A model generated the notes under the pieces. It was not told the origin of the DNA, ran no database searches, and saw only the letters and a list, made by a program, of their open reading frames with translations. Below, piece after piece: positions 9,345 to 19,003 of a stretch of 41,245 nt of DNA (its first letter is position 1; each line of letters starts with the position of its first letter). Made by a program: the position numbers and the translations under genes. The stretch covers positions 1 through 41,245 of the forward strand of contig JWZX01003369.1 of NCBI GenBank assembly GCA_001275005.1, given 5' to 3'. The stretch comes from Chrysochromulina tobinii. Its lineage: Eukaryota; Haptophyta; Prymnesiales; Chrysochromulinaceae.

Positions 9345-11354
9345 ATGGAGGAGCACGACGCCCGTACGGCTGCGGCCACCACGCTGCAAAGGCTGGAGCG
9401 AGGACGCTCAATGCGCGCCCACGTAAAGGAGACACATCAATCGTTGTCCAACGTAGAGAAGGCGCAGAGGATCGAGGCGACCATCCTAACACGAAAGCTC
9501 ATTATATTCTTCCTTGAGGCCGACGAGCTCAGCGACCGTCGCATCGACTTTGATCAGTTTGTGAAGGCGCTGCCCAGTGGCGTCCGAGAGAAGCACGAGC
9601 CTCGTGAGATACAAGCCTGGTTCAATCTGATGGATCACGATCGCGACAAAATCGTGACACTAACTGAAGCTGTGCTGTGTGCTATCTCTCTGGCCTCATT
9701 CCTCTCTGGAGCCGGCATCCTCGAGATCTTGCAGCAATACGATGACAATGGCAGCGGCCGTCTTTCGGAGCGAGAGTTCGCCCACGCTGCACGTGAACTG
9801 GGCTTCGGTGATGAAGCAAACCATGTCTTCCACTCGCTACCTCTGCGTGCAGATCAGAATATCGACTACGTCGACCTGCTCGAGGACGCGAAACTGACGT
9901 CTCAAGATAAAAAAATAGCGATCCGATTCATCACGGCCATGTCATGGAGCGGGCGCGGCGCTCATGCTCCACCAGACGTCGACACGCGCGGCTGGAGCTT
10001 TACGGGTGAAGATGTCGAAAGCGCAAGAACCAATCTTCGTACGCTCTTGAACGCGCACAGAGTCAAGCTTTCGGAAGTCTTTGATATAATCGACACGTCT
10101 GACGATCAGCGAGTCAGCCGGGAGGAATTTGTTGTAAGCTTCCACAACGTCCTTGGCTTTCAAGGCCGGCGCGAAATCACCGAAGAAATCTTTGCTGCCC
10201 TCGACGAATTTGACAGGGGGGTTGTCACATTTGATTCGCTTAATGGGTGGTTGAAGGGGACGGGCGTGAACCACCGATCCCAAATCGTGGCCGCAAAGCA
10301 ACTCTCCATCGCCCCAACGTGCGTGTGTGCGGAAGAGCCACCTTGGGACACAAGTCGGTTGCGCAAGGAGCTTCAGAAACTGCTCGACGACGCTGGGTTG
10401 CAGATCGCAGATCTGTTTGATGCCTGGGACGATGATTGCAATGGGGACCTTCGTAAAAAGGAATGGCTCGTCCACTTTAAGAAGCTCACGTTGCGAGGGG
10501 GGATCTCAGAAGAGTTGTGGTACTCCAAAATTCGCAACGCAGTGAACGACGCGTATGCAGAGATCGAGAAAGGACGAGCAATGCGCAGGAAGGTTCCTGG
10601 CATTGCGTTGGTCATCGACGGCATTGTCGAGCTCGGAGATCTCGACATGTGGCTGCAGGGTTTGGCAGGAAAGCCATCCAAGAAACGCCGAGCAAGCAAT
10701 GATTCTATTAGCTTGCCAACCCTCGAGGGGAAGGCTCCCGTGGGAAAGGAGCGCGGAATCGCGCAGTTCAACGACGAGCGAGGTGAGCAGCATGACCAGC
10801 TCAAGAAGCTCGAACGCGAGTGGACGGTGGGTGCGCCTGTTCGAACGAGTAGCAAGCCCATGAGCAAGATCTCCAAAGGCAAGACGCAACAACGCTTGCC
10901 CCAAAGCTCGTCGACACACACACTTCAAGGCCGCGTGGGGCCAGCTGGAGTGCACGACGTCCCGCAGTTGAAGAAGCTGCCTTCTGAAGCGGACCTCGCT
11001 CATCTGCGGCAGCTCCTCGAGGTCGCAAAGGAGAGCGGCATCACTTCGCCGGAGGTGCAGATTGCCAAAGCACGGCTGGCAAATGCCGAGCGACGGCGGG
11101 AAGAGGCATCGAACGTCGGTAAGGCGCCCAAAAACACGCGACTGCCTCAGATTTCAGGTCTACGTGGCGCTGCAGTCAGTCACTTCGAGGCGCCGCCTGA
11201 TGACGCAGAGGGGCCTTCGCCTAGCCGACCTTCGCCTAGCCGAAAGCCCGATCGTCAGCGGTCGTTGCACACTCGTTATCAGAATTTCGTCATCGGGCGC
11301 ATGTTTGAGGCGCGTGCGCGTGCGAGGCTCATGGTCAGTGGCACGTTCACGTGA
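9345..11354 (+). CDS. IQ-motif and multi-EF-hand calcium-binding protein
   Basis: A single-exon, 669-residue protein. The N-terminus (residues about 11-26, AATTLQRLERGRSMR) fits an IQ calmodulin-binding motif. At least four EF-hand loops follow: DHDRDKIVTLTE (about 93), DDNGSGRLSERE (about 130), DTSDDQRVSREE (about 247) and DDDCNGDLRKKE (about 363). A degenerate fifth, DEFDRGVVTFDS, lies near 288. The DDNGSG and DDDCNG loops keep the calcium-coordinating positions best. After residue 460 the chain is basic, Ser/Pro-rich and probably disordered, with a short helical stretch (LKKLPSEADLAHLRQLLE) and a tandem SPSRPSPSRK. It is probably a cytoskeletal or axonemal calcium sensor, as such IQ/EF-hand proteins often are in flagellates; that is inference. 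Codon use is lower in GC at wobble sites than in the helicase gene. Confidence 0.8.
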   Translation: MEEHDARTAAATTLQRLERGRSMRAHVKETHQSLSNVEKAQRIEATILTRKLIIFFLEADELSDRRIDFDQFVKALPSGVREKHEPREIQAWFNLMDHDRDKIVTLTEAVLCAISLASFLSGAGILEILQQYDDNGSGRLSEREFAHAARELGFGDEANHVFHSLPLRADQNIDYVDLLEDAKLTSQDKKIAIRFITAMSWSGRGAHAPPDVDTRGWSFTGEDVESARTNLRTLLNAHRVKLSEVFDIIDTSDDQRVSREEFVVSFHNVLGFQGRREITEEIFAALDEFDRGVVTFDSLNGWLKGTGVNHRSQIVAAKQLSIAPTCVCAEEPPWDTSRLRKELQKLLDDAGLQIADLFDAWDDDCNGDLRKKEWLVHFKKLTLRGGISEELWYSKIRNAVNDAYAEIEKGRAMRRKVPGIALVIDGIVELGDLDMWLQGLAGKPSKKRRASNDSISLPTLEGKAPVGKERGIAQFNDERGEQHDQLKKLEREWTVGAPVRTSSKPMSKISKGKTQQRLPQSSSTHTLQGRVGPAGVHDVPQLKKLPSEADLAHLRQLLEVAKESGITSPEVQIAKARLANAERRREEASNVGKAPKNTRLPQISGLRGAAVSHFEAPPDDAEGPSPSRPSPSRKPDRQRSLHTRYQNFVIGRMFEARARARLMVSGTFT

Positions 11355-12115
11355 GACCGGACGTGAGTGCGCAACTCGCGGCTCGCGCTTACCGGGTATG
11401 TTAACGTTATCGTAAGCATTTCATCACATGTTTCATCATGACACTCCGTGTCAATGGTTAGTAGAAAATGCACAGTGGTCGTGAAACTAAGTCAAAGTGC
11501 GTTTACGGTCTCGTTCGAGCCTGCAGCCTCGCCGCAACTCTCCGTTCCGAGCGAGTCTCGCGTGTCCGCTCCGCCTGACCGCCGCCTCGCGGGCGAGGCG
11601 TGGAGTCTCCCGCTCGTCTCCTCTGGCGGCCGCGGGGCGTAGGCGCGTATACGGTCTACGGTGCCCTGTGACGTTCGACACCGGGAGGGGACGCACACCC
11701 GACCGCATGCGGATGCCACACCGCACACCGAGACTCCCTTCGTTCCCAAGCGCCCCAACAGAAGGTGACACTTTATTTGCCGTCCTTTAACGATTCATCG
11801 TAAAGTCGTATCCGTTTTCATTACGATCGACAGGGCCAACACACGCGACACGGGGCCCCAACCATGGCCCCAACGGGCGGGGCCCACGCGCCTCGAAAGG
11901 GGCAAATGCCACATGCGCCCGCACGCGCAGGCCATGTCGAGCGGCGAGCGCCCGGGCACCCATGCCGGGCACCCCTGTACATCCGCCAATCTCTCTGTGA
12001 GTGTGTGGTCAGGGGCTACCATCTACGATCTACCATGAAATCCTACACAGCCCATCTTGCATCTAGTACACACATTCCATGCCTGACGAACATGCCATCC
12101 TACACAGCCCAGCCC
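11355..12115. other. Convergent intergenic region
   Basis: About 760 bases between the 3' ends of the EF-hand gene (plus) and the kelch gene (minus). Both 3' untranslated regions should lie here. Short repeats of the catcc/tacacagcccat type occur at 12045-12115 (cctacacagcccatc and cctacacagcccagc, about 57 bases apart). Short reading frames near 11490-11790 overlap on both strands and look like chance. Confidence 0.5.
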
Positions 12116-13150
12116 TTACTCGCGGTCGATGTGGAGGACGTACGAGTCGGAGTAAGTGCTCACAAAGGGCCGCCAGCCGCCATGTAGCAAGTAATCTCCG
12201 TCCCCGAGGGGCGTGAGCGTCGCAGCGTTTCGTGGGCCTGGAGCGTCGGTTGCATCCTCCGGCAGCAACAGTTTCCACGCGCCGTTGCCGTCGCTTCCGA
12301 GCGTGAAAGCCCACAAGTCCGAGCGCGGCAGGAGGCCGTTGGCGCTCGACTCGGCGCCGCCGTACACGAGCATGCCACCGCCGCCAGGCAGCGGCGCCGC
12401 GCACGCGCCTGCACGTGCCGAGGGACACTGGGCGCTTCCCTGCTCAAGAGGACGCCACGCCCAGGTCTGGACGTCCAGGGCGAAGCAGTCGTTGACCATG
12501 GTGCCGGCCTTGGCCGCGCCGCCGAAGATAAGCATCGTCCGATCGTCCGCTGCCACCGCCACGTGCAGCCCTCTCGACGACGGCGGAGTGCCGGTCGTCG
12601 GCTGCACGCGGAGGGCGCGGCTCGCTGCATCCCACACGAGGATCGAATCGAGGCAGCGGAAGGTGTGGACGATGATGAGGCCACCGACGTTGACGGCGCA
12701 GTGACGGCTCGTGGGTCCACGGGGCATGGCGGCGGCACACCGCGTCCAGTCGTTCGTCTTGAGGTCGAGAGACCAAATGTCATCCAAAATCACGCCGCCA
12801 CTGCCAGGCACTTTAGGGTCCCAGCCACCAAAGAGGAGCAGCTCATCGCTCGTCGCAGCCGCTGCCGAGGCCAAGCGCGCTCCAGGCTGCTGTCCTCCGC
12901 TCGAGGGCGGCTGCAGCAGCCTCCAGCCACTGCTCTGCGAGTAGTTCAACAGGTCATTGGTGACATCTCGGGCGCCACCCTCGGGCTCCGCGTAGCCCCC
13001 GAAAAGCAGCACGCTACTAGCACCGGAAATGTAAGCGGCGGTGGCGCCCGAGCGTGGAGGCGTGGACGCAGGGAGACCGGCGGGTACGGCCTTCCAGGTC
13101 GCGGAGAACGTGACGCTGCAGACGAGGCCGGGGAAGAAGATGCTCGACAT
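12116..13150 (-). CDS. Kelch-repeat beta-propeller protein
   Basis: A 344-residue single-exon protein. Kelch blades recur as a hydrophobic strand ending in Gly-Gly, then a variable loop, a Tyr/Leu-Asp strand and a Trp: LLFGGYAEP, LLLFGGWDPK...DIWSLDLKTNDW, LIFGGAAKAG...CFALDVQTWAW, LVYGGAESS...DLWAFTLGSDG and YLLHGGWRPF...SYVLHIDRE. That is five to six blades, about right for one propeller. No BTB, F-box or other partner domain is attached, and there is no obvious membrane segment apart from a mildly hydrophobic start (MSSIFFPGLVCSVTF), which could be a weak signal or just blade closure. Kelch propellers are protein-binding scaffolds; the partner is unknown. The methyltransferase gene follows on its upstream side on the same strand, about 250 bases away. 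Confidence 0.8.
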   Translation of the reverse strand: MSSIFFPGLVCSVTFSATWKAVPAGLPASTPPRSGATAAYISGASSVLLFGGYAEPEGGARDVTNDLLNYSQSSGWRLLQPPSSGGQQPGARLASAAAATSDELLLFGGWDPKVPGSGGVILDDIWSLDLKTNDWTRCAAAMPRGPTSRHCAVNVGGLIIVHTFRCLDSILVWDAASRALRVQPTTGTPPSSRGLHVAVAADDRTMLIFGGAAKAGTMVNDCFALDVQTWAWRPLEQGSAQCPSARAGACAAPLPGGGGMLVYGGAESSANGLLPRSDLWAFTLGSDGNGAWKLLLPEDATDAPGPRNAATLTPLGDGDYLLHGGWRPFVSTYSDSYVLHIDRE

Positions 13151-13406
13151 CCCCGTCTCGTTGTTGTCGTCGGCGGACGGACGGCCAGCCCCCTGCGTTC
13201 AACGCTGCGGTGAAAGGAAGTGTGAATGAAACTGTGAACATATCAACCCGACGACACGCGAATCAGCAATCCGACGCGGGTGTGCTCATGTCATGTGGAC
13301 AGAGATAGGAAATTTCTCAAGTTTAAACATGCTGACCCTAGGGTGCGTGCGTATGGTCCGGTCACCAAAAGCAAACTTTCCTAGTAGACTAGCAGCGCTG
13401 GATAAT

Positions 13407-14213
13407 TTAAATGATCCTGCGCAATACGCACTCCGCGACCTCGAAGCTATCTCCCTGCCGCGTCGCAAGAGCAATCGTTGTGCGTTCCGTTCGCTCGATC
13501 GCAAACAAGGGCGCTCCCGCCGCAGCACTCTCCTCAGTCGACGAGCAGAGCAGCTCCAGGAGCGCTGATCGGCGAGCATCCTTGTAAGGCCGGTCGGCAT
13601 TATCGAAGAGCAGTACGATGCCACCAGGCCGCACGGCTTTCTCGAGCACTTTCGCGAGCAGCGGCGGCGCACTCTCGTCGTAGATGATGTCAGCAGCCAG
13701 CACCACATCGTACTCACCGTGCTGCCATCCGTGCGACCAGTCGCTGGTTCTTGTCTGCACCGTGCAAGTGTTTTCGGCTGCATTGGCAGCAGCATAGAGT
13801 GCCGCGTCGGGCTCGCGATCCGTCGCGACCACTTCCGATGCGCCAGCGAGGGCCGCACAGACGGAGGCGAAGCCGAGGCCAGCTCCCAGCTCGAGGACGC
13901 GCTGGCCCGCCACCAATTCTGGCTCAGAAAGTACCCGCTCACCTGCTGCGACTGCGCTTGGCCACACTTGCGCCCAGTACGCTGGTCTGTCCGCGAGAAG
14001 CTCGCAGCAGCGCTCCTCCATCACCTCATCGTACCGGTCTGGGTCTGCTGCTGCTGCCGCGTGCGCGCTCGCCATGACTGCTTCCATCACCTCATCATCG
14101 CTCGGCGCAAGTACTGCTACCGTGCGTCCGGCTAGTGAGACGTGTTGCACAGCGCTCAGCTTAGGGTTTAACCGGACCGCCGCAAGTACATGTACCACGA
14201 GCACAGAATTCAT
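13407..14213 (-). CDS. Seven-beta-strand protein (lysine) methyltransferase, METTL21/METTL20-type
   Basis: A 268-residue protein from the first ATG (14213). The SAM site is VLELGAGLGFASVCA (motif I), followed by the acidic end of strand 2 in VVATDRE. The substrate-side motif sits in VVLAADIIYDES, and PAYWAQVWPSA precedes motif I. This set (YWAxxWP, LELGAG, D-x-x-YD) marks the family-16 methyltransferases, which trimethylate or monomethylate lysines in chaperones, elongation factors or the ETF beta subunit. LFDNADRPYKDAR near residue 205 recalls the GDPGRP segment of the ETFB-directed enzymes, but the match is loose, so the substrate stays open. The first 20 residues (MNSVLVVHVLAAVRL) are hydrophobic/basic and could be a mitochondrial leader, which would fit an ETF-type target. 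The start is shared with a divergent spacer to the TPR-JmjC gene. Confidence 0.75.
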   Translation of the reverse strand: MNSVLVVHVLAAVRLNPKLSAVQHVSLAGRTVAVLAPSDDEVMEAVMASAHAAAAADPDRYDEVMEERCCELLADRPAYWAQVWPSAVAAGERVLSEPELVAGQRVLELGAGLGFASVCAALAGASEVVATDREPDAALYAAANAAENTCTVQTRTSDWSHGWQHGEYDVVLAADIIYDESAPPLLAKVLEKAVRPGGIVLLFDNADRPYKDARRSALLELLCSSTEESAAAGAPLFAIERTERTTIALATRQGDSFEVAECVLRRII

Positions 14214-14457
14214 GATTGAGGAGTTGCGAACCGACAAGTTCCGACCGACATGAACACACAAACAGTGCCGTAGCACCGGCTGTCGCGTCTGTCGTGTTAA
14301 CGTTCACGCACACACAAATGAATGAGAAGAGACGATTCCGAGATGTCGTTTGGATCTGAGAGGTGGAGTCAGAGTGTCGCATTTCGAGAACTTTTTACTT
14401 GAGAAGGCAATCTCGAAATTCACTGGAGGCAACAAGGACAACTCGGCGAATCTCGCA
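14214..14457. promoter_or_regulatory. Divergent spacer between methyltransferase and TPR-JmjC genes
   Basis: Only 244 bases separate the two start codons on opposite strands, so a shared bidirectional promoter is likely. The spacer has a patch rich in cacacacaaatgaatgagaag near 14310 and an AT-rich tract gaactttttac near 14388. No definite TATA box is seen. Confidence 0.45.
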
Positions 14458-17144
14458 ATGAACATCGTGGTTACCAGCTTGACCCTCGTCGCCGCGACCG
14501 GTAGCACGCATAGAGCGCCGCATGGTGCCAAACAGCTCCACGATGATGGGTTTGCCCATCTGCGCGAGCGTTCGCTGGTGGAAGCTCGAGAGCTGCTCAG
14601 GCAAGCAGAGAGCCTCCATCCATCAGCGCCTCATACGCAGCTGCTGCGTGGCCACTGCGCAATGGCAGACCGAAACCTCGATGCTGCCTTAGATGCGTAT
14701 GAGCAGGCTGACCAGTCGACATTCAAACTTAGGACAACCGCATCAGATGAGCAGGCGTGCACCGCAAGCGCGGATGTGCACCATGCGTTTGGCCGGCTAT
14801 TCCGCAACCAGGAGCGTTGGGCGGAGGCAGATGTGCGCTATGAAGCCGCCCGAAAGCTGCTGCCCTCTTCGATGGCCTTGGAAGAGGAGGGACTCTTTGC
14901 GCGCGGCAAGCGTCTCCTCGTGGACGACGCGCCAGCGGAAGCAGCTGTTGCGTTCGAACGCGGATTGGCGCTGTCATCGGCGCCATGGCGCCCCCACTTC
15001 GCTCTGCAATGTGCGCACGCGCACGGGCTGTGCGGCGACCTGGACGCGGCGCTCGAGCATTACGAGGCCGCTCTGCGCCTGCATGCGCTCCCCAGCCGTT
15101 CTCAGCTTCCCTCGTTGCTGAGCACGCTCGCCGTCCATCATGAGAAGCTACACGACCTCGACGCGGCAAGCCGCTTCTTGCGCGCCGCGTGCAATCTGTG
15201 GTGTGCGTCCATTGGCGACGAGCCGCCGCCGTCACGGACGGCGGCAGGGAGTGAACCGCACGCTTCGGAAGTACGCGCGGCGACAGCCATGACCCACATC
15301 AAGGTGGCACGTGCGCTCGAGGGCTTGTATGCGCTCACTGGCACCTCTTCCTCGACCGCGAATCTGACGAATCTGACGACTCTGACGACTCTGACGACTC
15401 TGCGCGCCCTGGACGAGATCGTCGAGCTGCCACCCGGGTTGGAGGCAGCAGCGGCTCACTACCGCAAGGCCATCGAGCTGCACCCGCGGCTGGCGGCGGC
15501 GTACGATGGGCTCGCCACACTCCTGCTGGGCACATCTCGGCTGGCCAACTTTGGCGCGCCCTCTGCGGCGGCTCTCAACACAGACGAAGCACTCTCGCTA
15601 CTCCAGACGGCCGCGTCGCTCGCGGCGAGCGCACAGCCGGCAACAGCCACAGCGGGAGCCGCTGCCGCTGCCATCCCTTCCACAGCCACCCCTCCCACAC
15701 CTGCCATCCTTTCCACAGCCACCAAGGAGCGCGCTGCCGCAGATGAGCAGCGACGGCTGCATCTCGACGCGATCTTCTCGACAAGATCGGAGGTGGCGCA
15801 TTGGAGAGCGATCGTCGCCAACTTGACACTCAAGGGGGCTGCTGCTCAGAGGCACACGCCAGCCCGCCCTCACGCCTCTGCAAACGCCCGGCCGGCACGG
15901 GGTGCGTGGCAAGTGCCCGAAGCGTTGAAGCACGCGCGAGTTGTGGCGCGACGGCGGGTGGCGACTGCGCCCGAACTCATGGCGCTCATCAAAGCGCGAG
16001 CACCGGTGGTGCTCACGAACCTGCAGCGAGACGCTGGGTTTGCCTCGGGGGATGCGTGGAGCGCTCATCAGCTAGCTGCCCTCGCCGGCGAGCGCATTGT
16101 CAAGGTGAGTATCTCGCAGAGCGGTCGGTTCGATGGGTCGGAGGATGGCTCGCTGTGGGGACTTTCCGAGGGGCAAGATGTTCTGGTGAGGACGACACAG
16201 ATGCACCTTGCAGCTGATTACCACTGCTTACCACTGCTTACCACTGCTTACCACTGCTTACCACTGCTTACCACTCCTGATGGCCACTGATGACCACTGA
16301 TGACCACTGATGACCACGACACAATGCACATTGCAGCTGCGTGGCATGCTCGTCTCGGTGGCCGCTGAGTGCCGCTGATTGTGTTGGATGCAGGTGCGGC
16401 CACCCGAGACGCACATGCAGTTGCGTGACCTGCTCGCGTTGCTCTCGCTAGAAGAGCCTCCCGCCCATTTCTATCTCGAGTACAACGCACTGCACCAGTA
16501 CTTGGGGAAGCCGCTCCGCGAGATGGTGCCTTGCCCGCCTCAGGCATCCCTCCTCCGTCCGCTGCTGACGAACCTTTGGCTGGGCAAAGGCGCCACTACC
16601 TCGCCGCTGCATTATGATGAGTACGAGAACCTGCTCTGTCAGGTGCGATGGCGCGCGGAGCTTCTGATGGCCACTGATGGCCTCTGATGGCCACTGATGG
16701 CTTCTGATGGCTTATGATGGCCACTGATGGCCACTGATGGCCACTGATGGCCTCGCTCATCAGGTGCGAGGGCGCAAGGAGATCCTCCTCTTCCCGCCCG
16801 AGGACCTTCCTCTTCTCGAGTATCGCGCGCGGCCCAAGGGCGTGATGCGCTATGAGTACCCGGACCGCTTCACACGTGTTCCGCTGTCCGCCGAGGCGAG
16901 GGCGACCAAGGTCCTCTTTGCCGCGTCGATCAACATGACCCATCCAGACCGGCCGAGGAAGCGGGCCCTCGAGCAGTGCTCTCCGCTGCGCTGCACACTC
17001 CAGCCTGGGGAGACGCTGCTGCTCCCAGCTTATTGGCATCATGAGGTCTACTCGCACCCTGCCGAGCCCGATGGCGAGGGGTTGAATGTGGCGGTCAATT
17101 TCTGGTTCAGAAACGAATCCGCACCGCCCGCATACTATGCGTGA
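14458..17144 (+). CDS. TPR-JmjC (cupin-8) 2-oxoglutarate/Fe(II) oxygenase-like protein
   Basis: Exons 14458-16185, 16394-16642 and 16764-17144 join in phase 0 to 785 residues. A short hydrophobic start (MNIVVTSLTLVAATGS) could be a signal peptide. TPR-like helix pairs fill residues about 25-220 (for example GFAHLRERSLVEARELLRQAE and GDLDAALEHYEAALRLH) with one more near 330. The C-terminal third is a cupin-8 JmjC domain: LWLGKGATTSPLHYDEYENLL gives the Fe-binding His-x-Asp, and LLPAYWHHEVYSH gives the distal His, with NVAVNFWF closing the fold. Fe(II)/2-oxoglutarate hydroxylases of this group modify proteins or RNA; the substrate is unknown. A 9-base repeat encodes LTNLTTLTTLTTL near 15355. 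Both introns carry tandem decamers (see separate entries), and the intron 2 borders are near-duplicates. Confidence 0.8.
16186..16393 (+). other. Intron 1 of the TPR-JmjC gene, with internal direct repeat
   Basis: Donor GTGAGG at 16186, acceptor GATGCAG ending at 16393, 208 nt, phase 0. Its first part (16192-16216, from acgacacagatgcacc to gcagctg) is repeated with one gap and one mismatch at about 16316-16339. The decamer array lies exactly between the two copies. Confidence 0.75.
16215..16317 (+). repeat. Decamer minisatellite inside JmjC intron 1
   Basis: Ten decamers: one TGATTACCAC, five TGCTTACCAC, then after two extra bases one TGATGGCCAC and three TGATGACCAC. The period is strictly 10 bases. 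Reading through them without splicing gives a repeated HCLPL peptide and then a stop, so they are intronic. Confidence 0.9.
16643..16763 (+). repeat. JmjC intron 2: decamer array between duplicated splice borders
   Basis: A 121 nt intron, donor GTGCGA, acceptor ATCAG. Positions 16665-16754 are nine decamers of TGATGGCCAC, TGATGGCCTC or TGATGGCTTC. The first 18 bases of the intron (16643-16660) match the first 18 bases of the next exon (16764-16781) at 15 positions, and CAG precedes both, so the intron is bracketed by a direct repeat spanning both splice sites. Confidence 0.9.
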
Positions 17145-17507
17145 GCCCGCCGACGTCGTACTGGTACTCAACAGTGTTCGCGGTGTTGCTTGTTTTGAAC
17201 ACTGTTGAAACTCAAAACTCGGAAAACTGCTGATACGTGATAGCAAGCGGCTGGTAACACCCCGTTCTCGTGCCCGTTTCTCGTGCCCGTACCCCGGCTA
17301 CCCCCCCAAACCCTCTGCACTATCGGTGCACACTGTACCGCTCTCCTCTGGGCTCTCCTCCGAACCCGGTCCCCATTCACACTCTACCGCGTGAACAATT
17401 TCTGGGCATGGTGTGCGCTTTGAGCCGCGATCGGACGACGTCCGCCTCCGCCCGTACTGGCTGGAGAAAGTTTTGTGCGACGGCGTCGGGTTGGTGTTCC
17501 TCTCAGG
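17145..17507. other. Intergenic, or unmodelled 5' exon of the next gene
   Basis: No certain gene. One frame across 17410-17505 reads RLRPYWLEKVLCDGVGLVF, which looks more protein-like than its surroundings. A polypyrimidine-AG (gttcctctcag) sits just before the next ATG at 17508. An upstream exon of the following gene is therefore possible. The rest is the JmjC 3' region; tgttttgaacactgttg near 17190 is an imperfect inverted repeat. Confidence 0.35.
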
Positions 17508-18290
17508 ATGGTGCTGCACGAGGAGGGCTTCATAGTATGCTGCTCACTATGCGACACATATTTCGTGGTCGTCACCGGAGTGATGGCGCCATCGCAGCAC
17601 AACGGGCGCGAGGGCAAGAAGCAGCTCGATGAGCGCAACGAGAAGAAGCAGCTTGAATGGGCAGCAAGGCGCTGGACGATGCTTCGGTGCCCCACATGCG
17701 TCGAGCTTTTGATGGGCATGCAGATTCTTGAATACATTGAGCGGCACGTACGCGACAGCGACAGTCTCACACCACTCTCGCTTTGCTTTGTGGTCAGCTT
17801 TGAGGAGTCACAGCCGCCGCCGTTGTACCTGAATCATCATCCGCAGGGCGAAGCCGGCAAGCCGAAATGGCGTCTGGCCTCGGGCGTTGGGCCCGCCGGG
17901 CTCGAGCTCGACAATTCCCGGAGCGGGCGGCTGTGGAAGCCGAGCCTCAGGCCTTTTGGCATCGACAGGCCGCGTTACGAGGCGAGCGAGGAGGCGAGGT
18001 CGAGTGACGCCGCCGCCGTCCATGCGGAGGTAGTCAGGCGCGTGGAGACCGCATTTGAGGTTGCGGCGGAGTGCAGCGGGGCCGCAGCAGTAGACGCGCT
18101 CGCCGAGGAGTTGCACGCGGAACGACCTCTCTTTGCTTGCTGGAAAACTTTGGAGGAGCGGCTCGCCGCGACTGTGCAGGCGCATCGAGACGATGAGGAG
18201 GCGCGACGAGCGATGGAGTCACTCGCGGTGGCACCACCACCACAGCTGCCTCCGGATGACGATGACCCCATGATGGTGGGCTTTTGGTAG
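17508..18290 (+). CDS. Unrecognised protein with two CxxC knuckles
   Basis: A 260-residue protein if it starts at the ATG at 17508 (MVLHEEGF). CSLC near residue 13 and CPTC near residue 66 are spaced as in a treble-clef or rubredoxin-like zinc site, with a lysine/glutamate-rich helix between them. After that comes a Trp/Lys/Pro-containing middle, a helix-rich acidic segment (about 160-240, EVVRRVETAFEVAAECSG, LEERLAATVQAHRDDEEARRAM) and a short acidic tail ending PMMVGFW. I do not recognise the family. The reading frame is uninterrupted and the composition is protein-like on this strand only, which is why I keep it. The true start may be further upstream or in another exon. Confidence 0.55.
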   Translation: MVLHEEGFIVCCSLCDTYFVVVTGVMAPSQHNGREGKKQLDERNEKKQLEWAARRWTMLRCPTCVELLMGMQILEYIERHVRDSDSLTPLSLCFVVSFEESQPPPLYLNHHPQGEAGKPKWRLASGVGPAGLELDNSRSGRLWKPSLRPFGIDRPRYEASEEARSSDAAAVHAEVVRRVETAFEVAAECSGAAAVDALAEELHAERPLFACWKTLEERLAATVQAHRDDEEARRAMESLAVAPPPQLPPDDDDPMMVGFW

Positions 18291-19003
18291 CTGCTGAGAG
18301 GTATGTACTCGAGTAATGTGGCTCAGCCTGGCTCAAATTCGAAAGTGCTTGCTCGCTGCATCTTCGTCCGTTGCCTCGACTATACATGAAACATGATTGT
18401 ATACACGACAGCGACACGTACATACGGTATAGTAGGCGCTAGAAGCGCCATGACTGTCCGTGAACGCGGTAAAGCGCCCTAAAAGCGAACAAAGCCCCGC
18501 GTGGTACCCGCGCTACGCACATCCTTGCGTCCCACATGCTCGTGACAGAGCGTGATCATATAAGCTTACGGCCGCGCTCGTTCGGTTCTCGCCCTCTACA
18601 TGCTCTTGCTCTCTAAATCTATGTATGCTTGTATGGAGACTATTCTGTATTTTGGCACACACCTTTCACCTTGGACCTTGCTCCTTCCACTCCGTGAGCT
18701 AAGACCAGAATTCCAAATTATGCCCAATGTTATTTTCGAACCTCTACTACACGTCGGGCTGCACGTACTGAATCGGTACGTAAGACTAGTAGCAAAAAGA
18801 CTACAGAAACTGCGCGCGCGCGCGCGAGGCCCTCAGAGGCCCTTGCCTCTTTGAGTCGCGCTTTCCGCGTTACTTTACCGGTACTTACCGGTACGTACCG
18901 GTACAGAACGGTAAACTTTCATCGAACTGAACAGCTTCACCTCCGCTCGTGCCCTGAAACAGCGACGTCGCGCCTCGCAAGCACCTCGTCGTCGCGTCGC
19001 GAG
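18291..19003. other. Intergenic with AT-rich promoter-like patch and GGTAC repeats
   Basis: About 710 bases between two plus-strand genes. A TATA-like tcatataagc lies near 18556. A (CG)n run is at 18811-18825. At 18876-18915 the motif TACCGGTAC or a close relative recurs four times, making overlapping palindromes (TACCGGTA, GGTACGTACC) just upstream of the coiled-coil gene. An open frame continues upstream from that gene's ATG to 18851 but has no ATG of its own. Confidence 0.45.

Noticed and set aside
16215-16754. Coding repeats (HCLPL or MATDG peptides) from reading through the decamer arrays
   Set aside because: Frames end in stops or leave the JmjC fold; splicing at good GT-AG sites joins conserved JmjC segments exactly.
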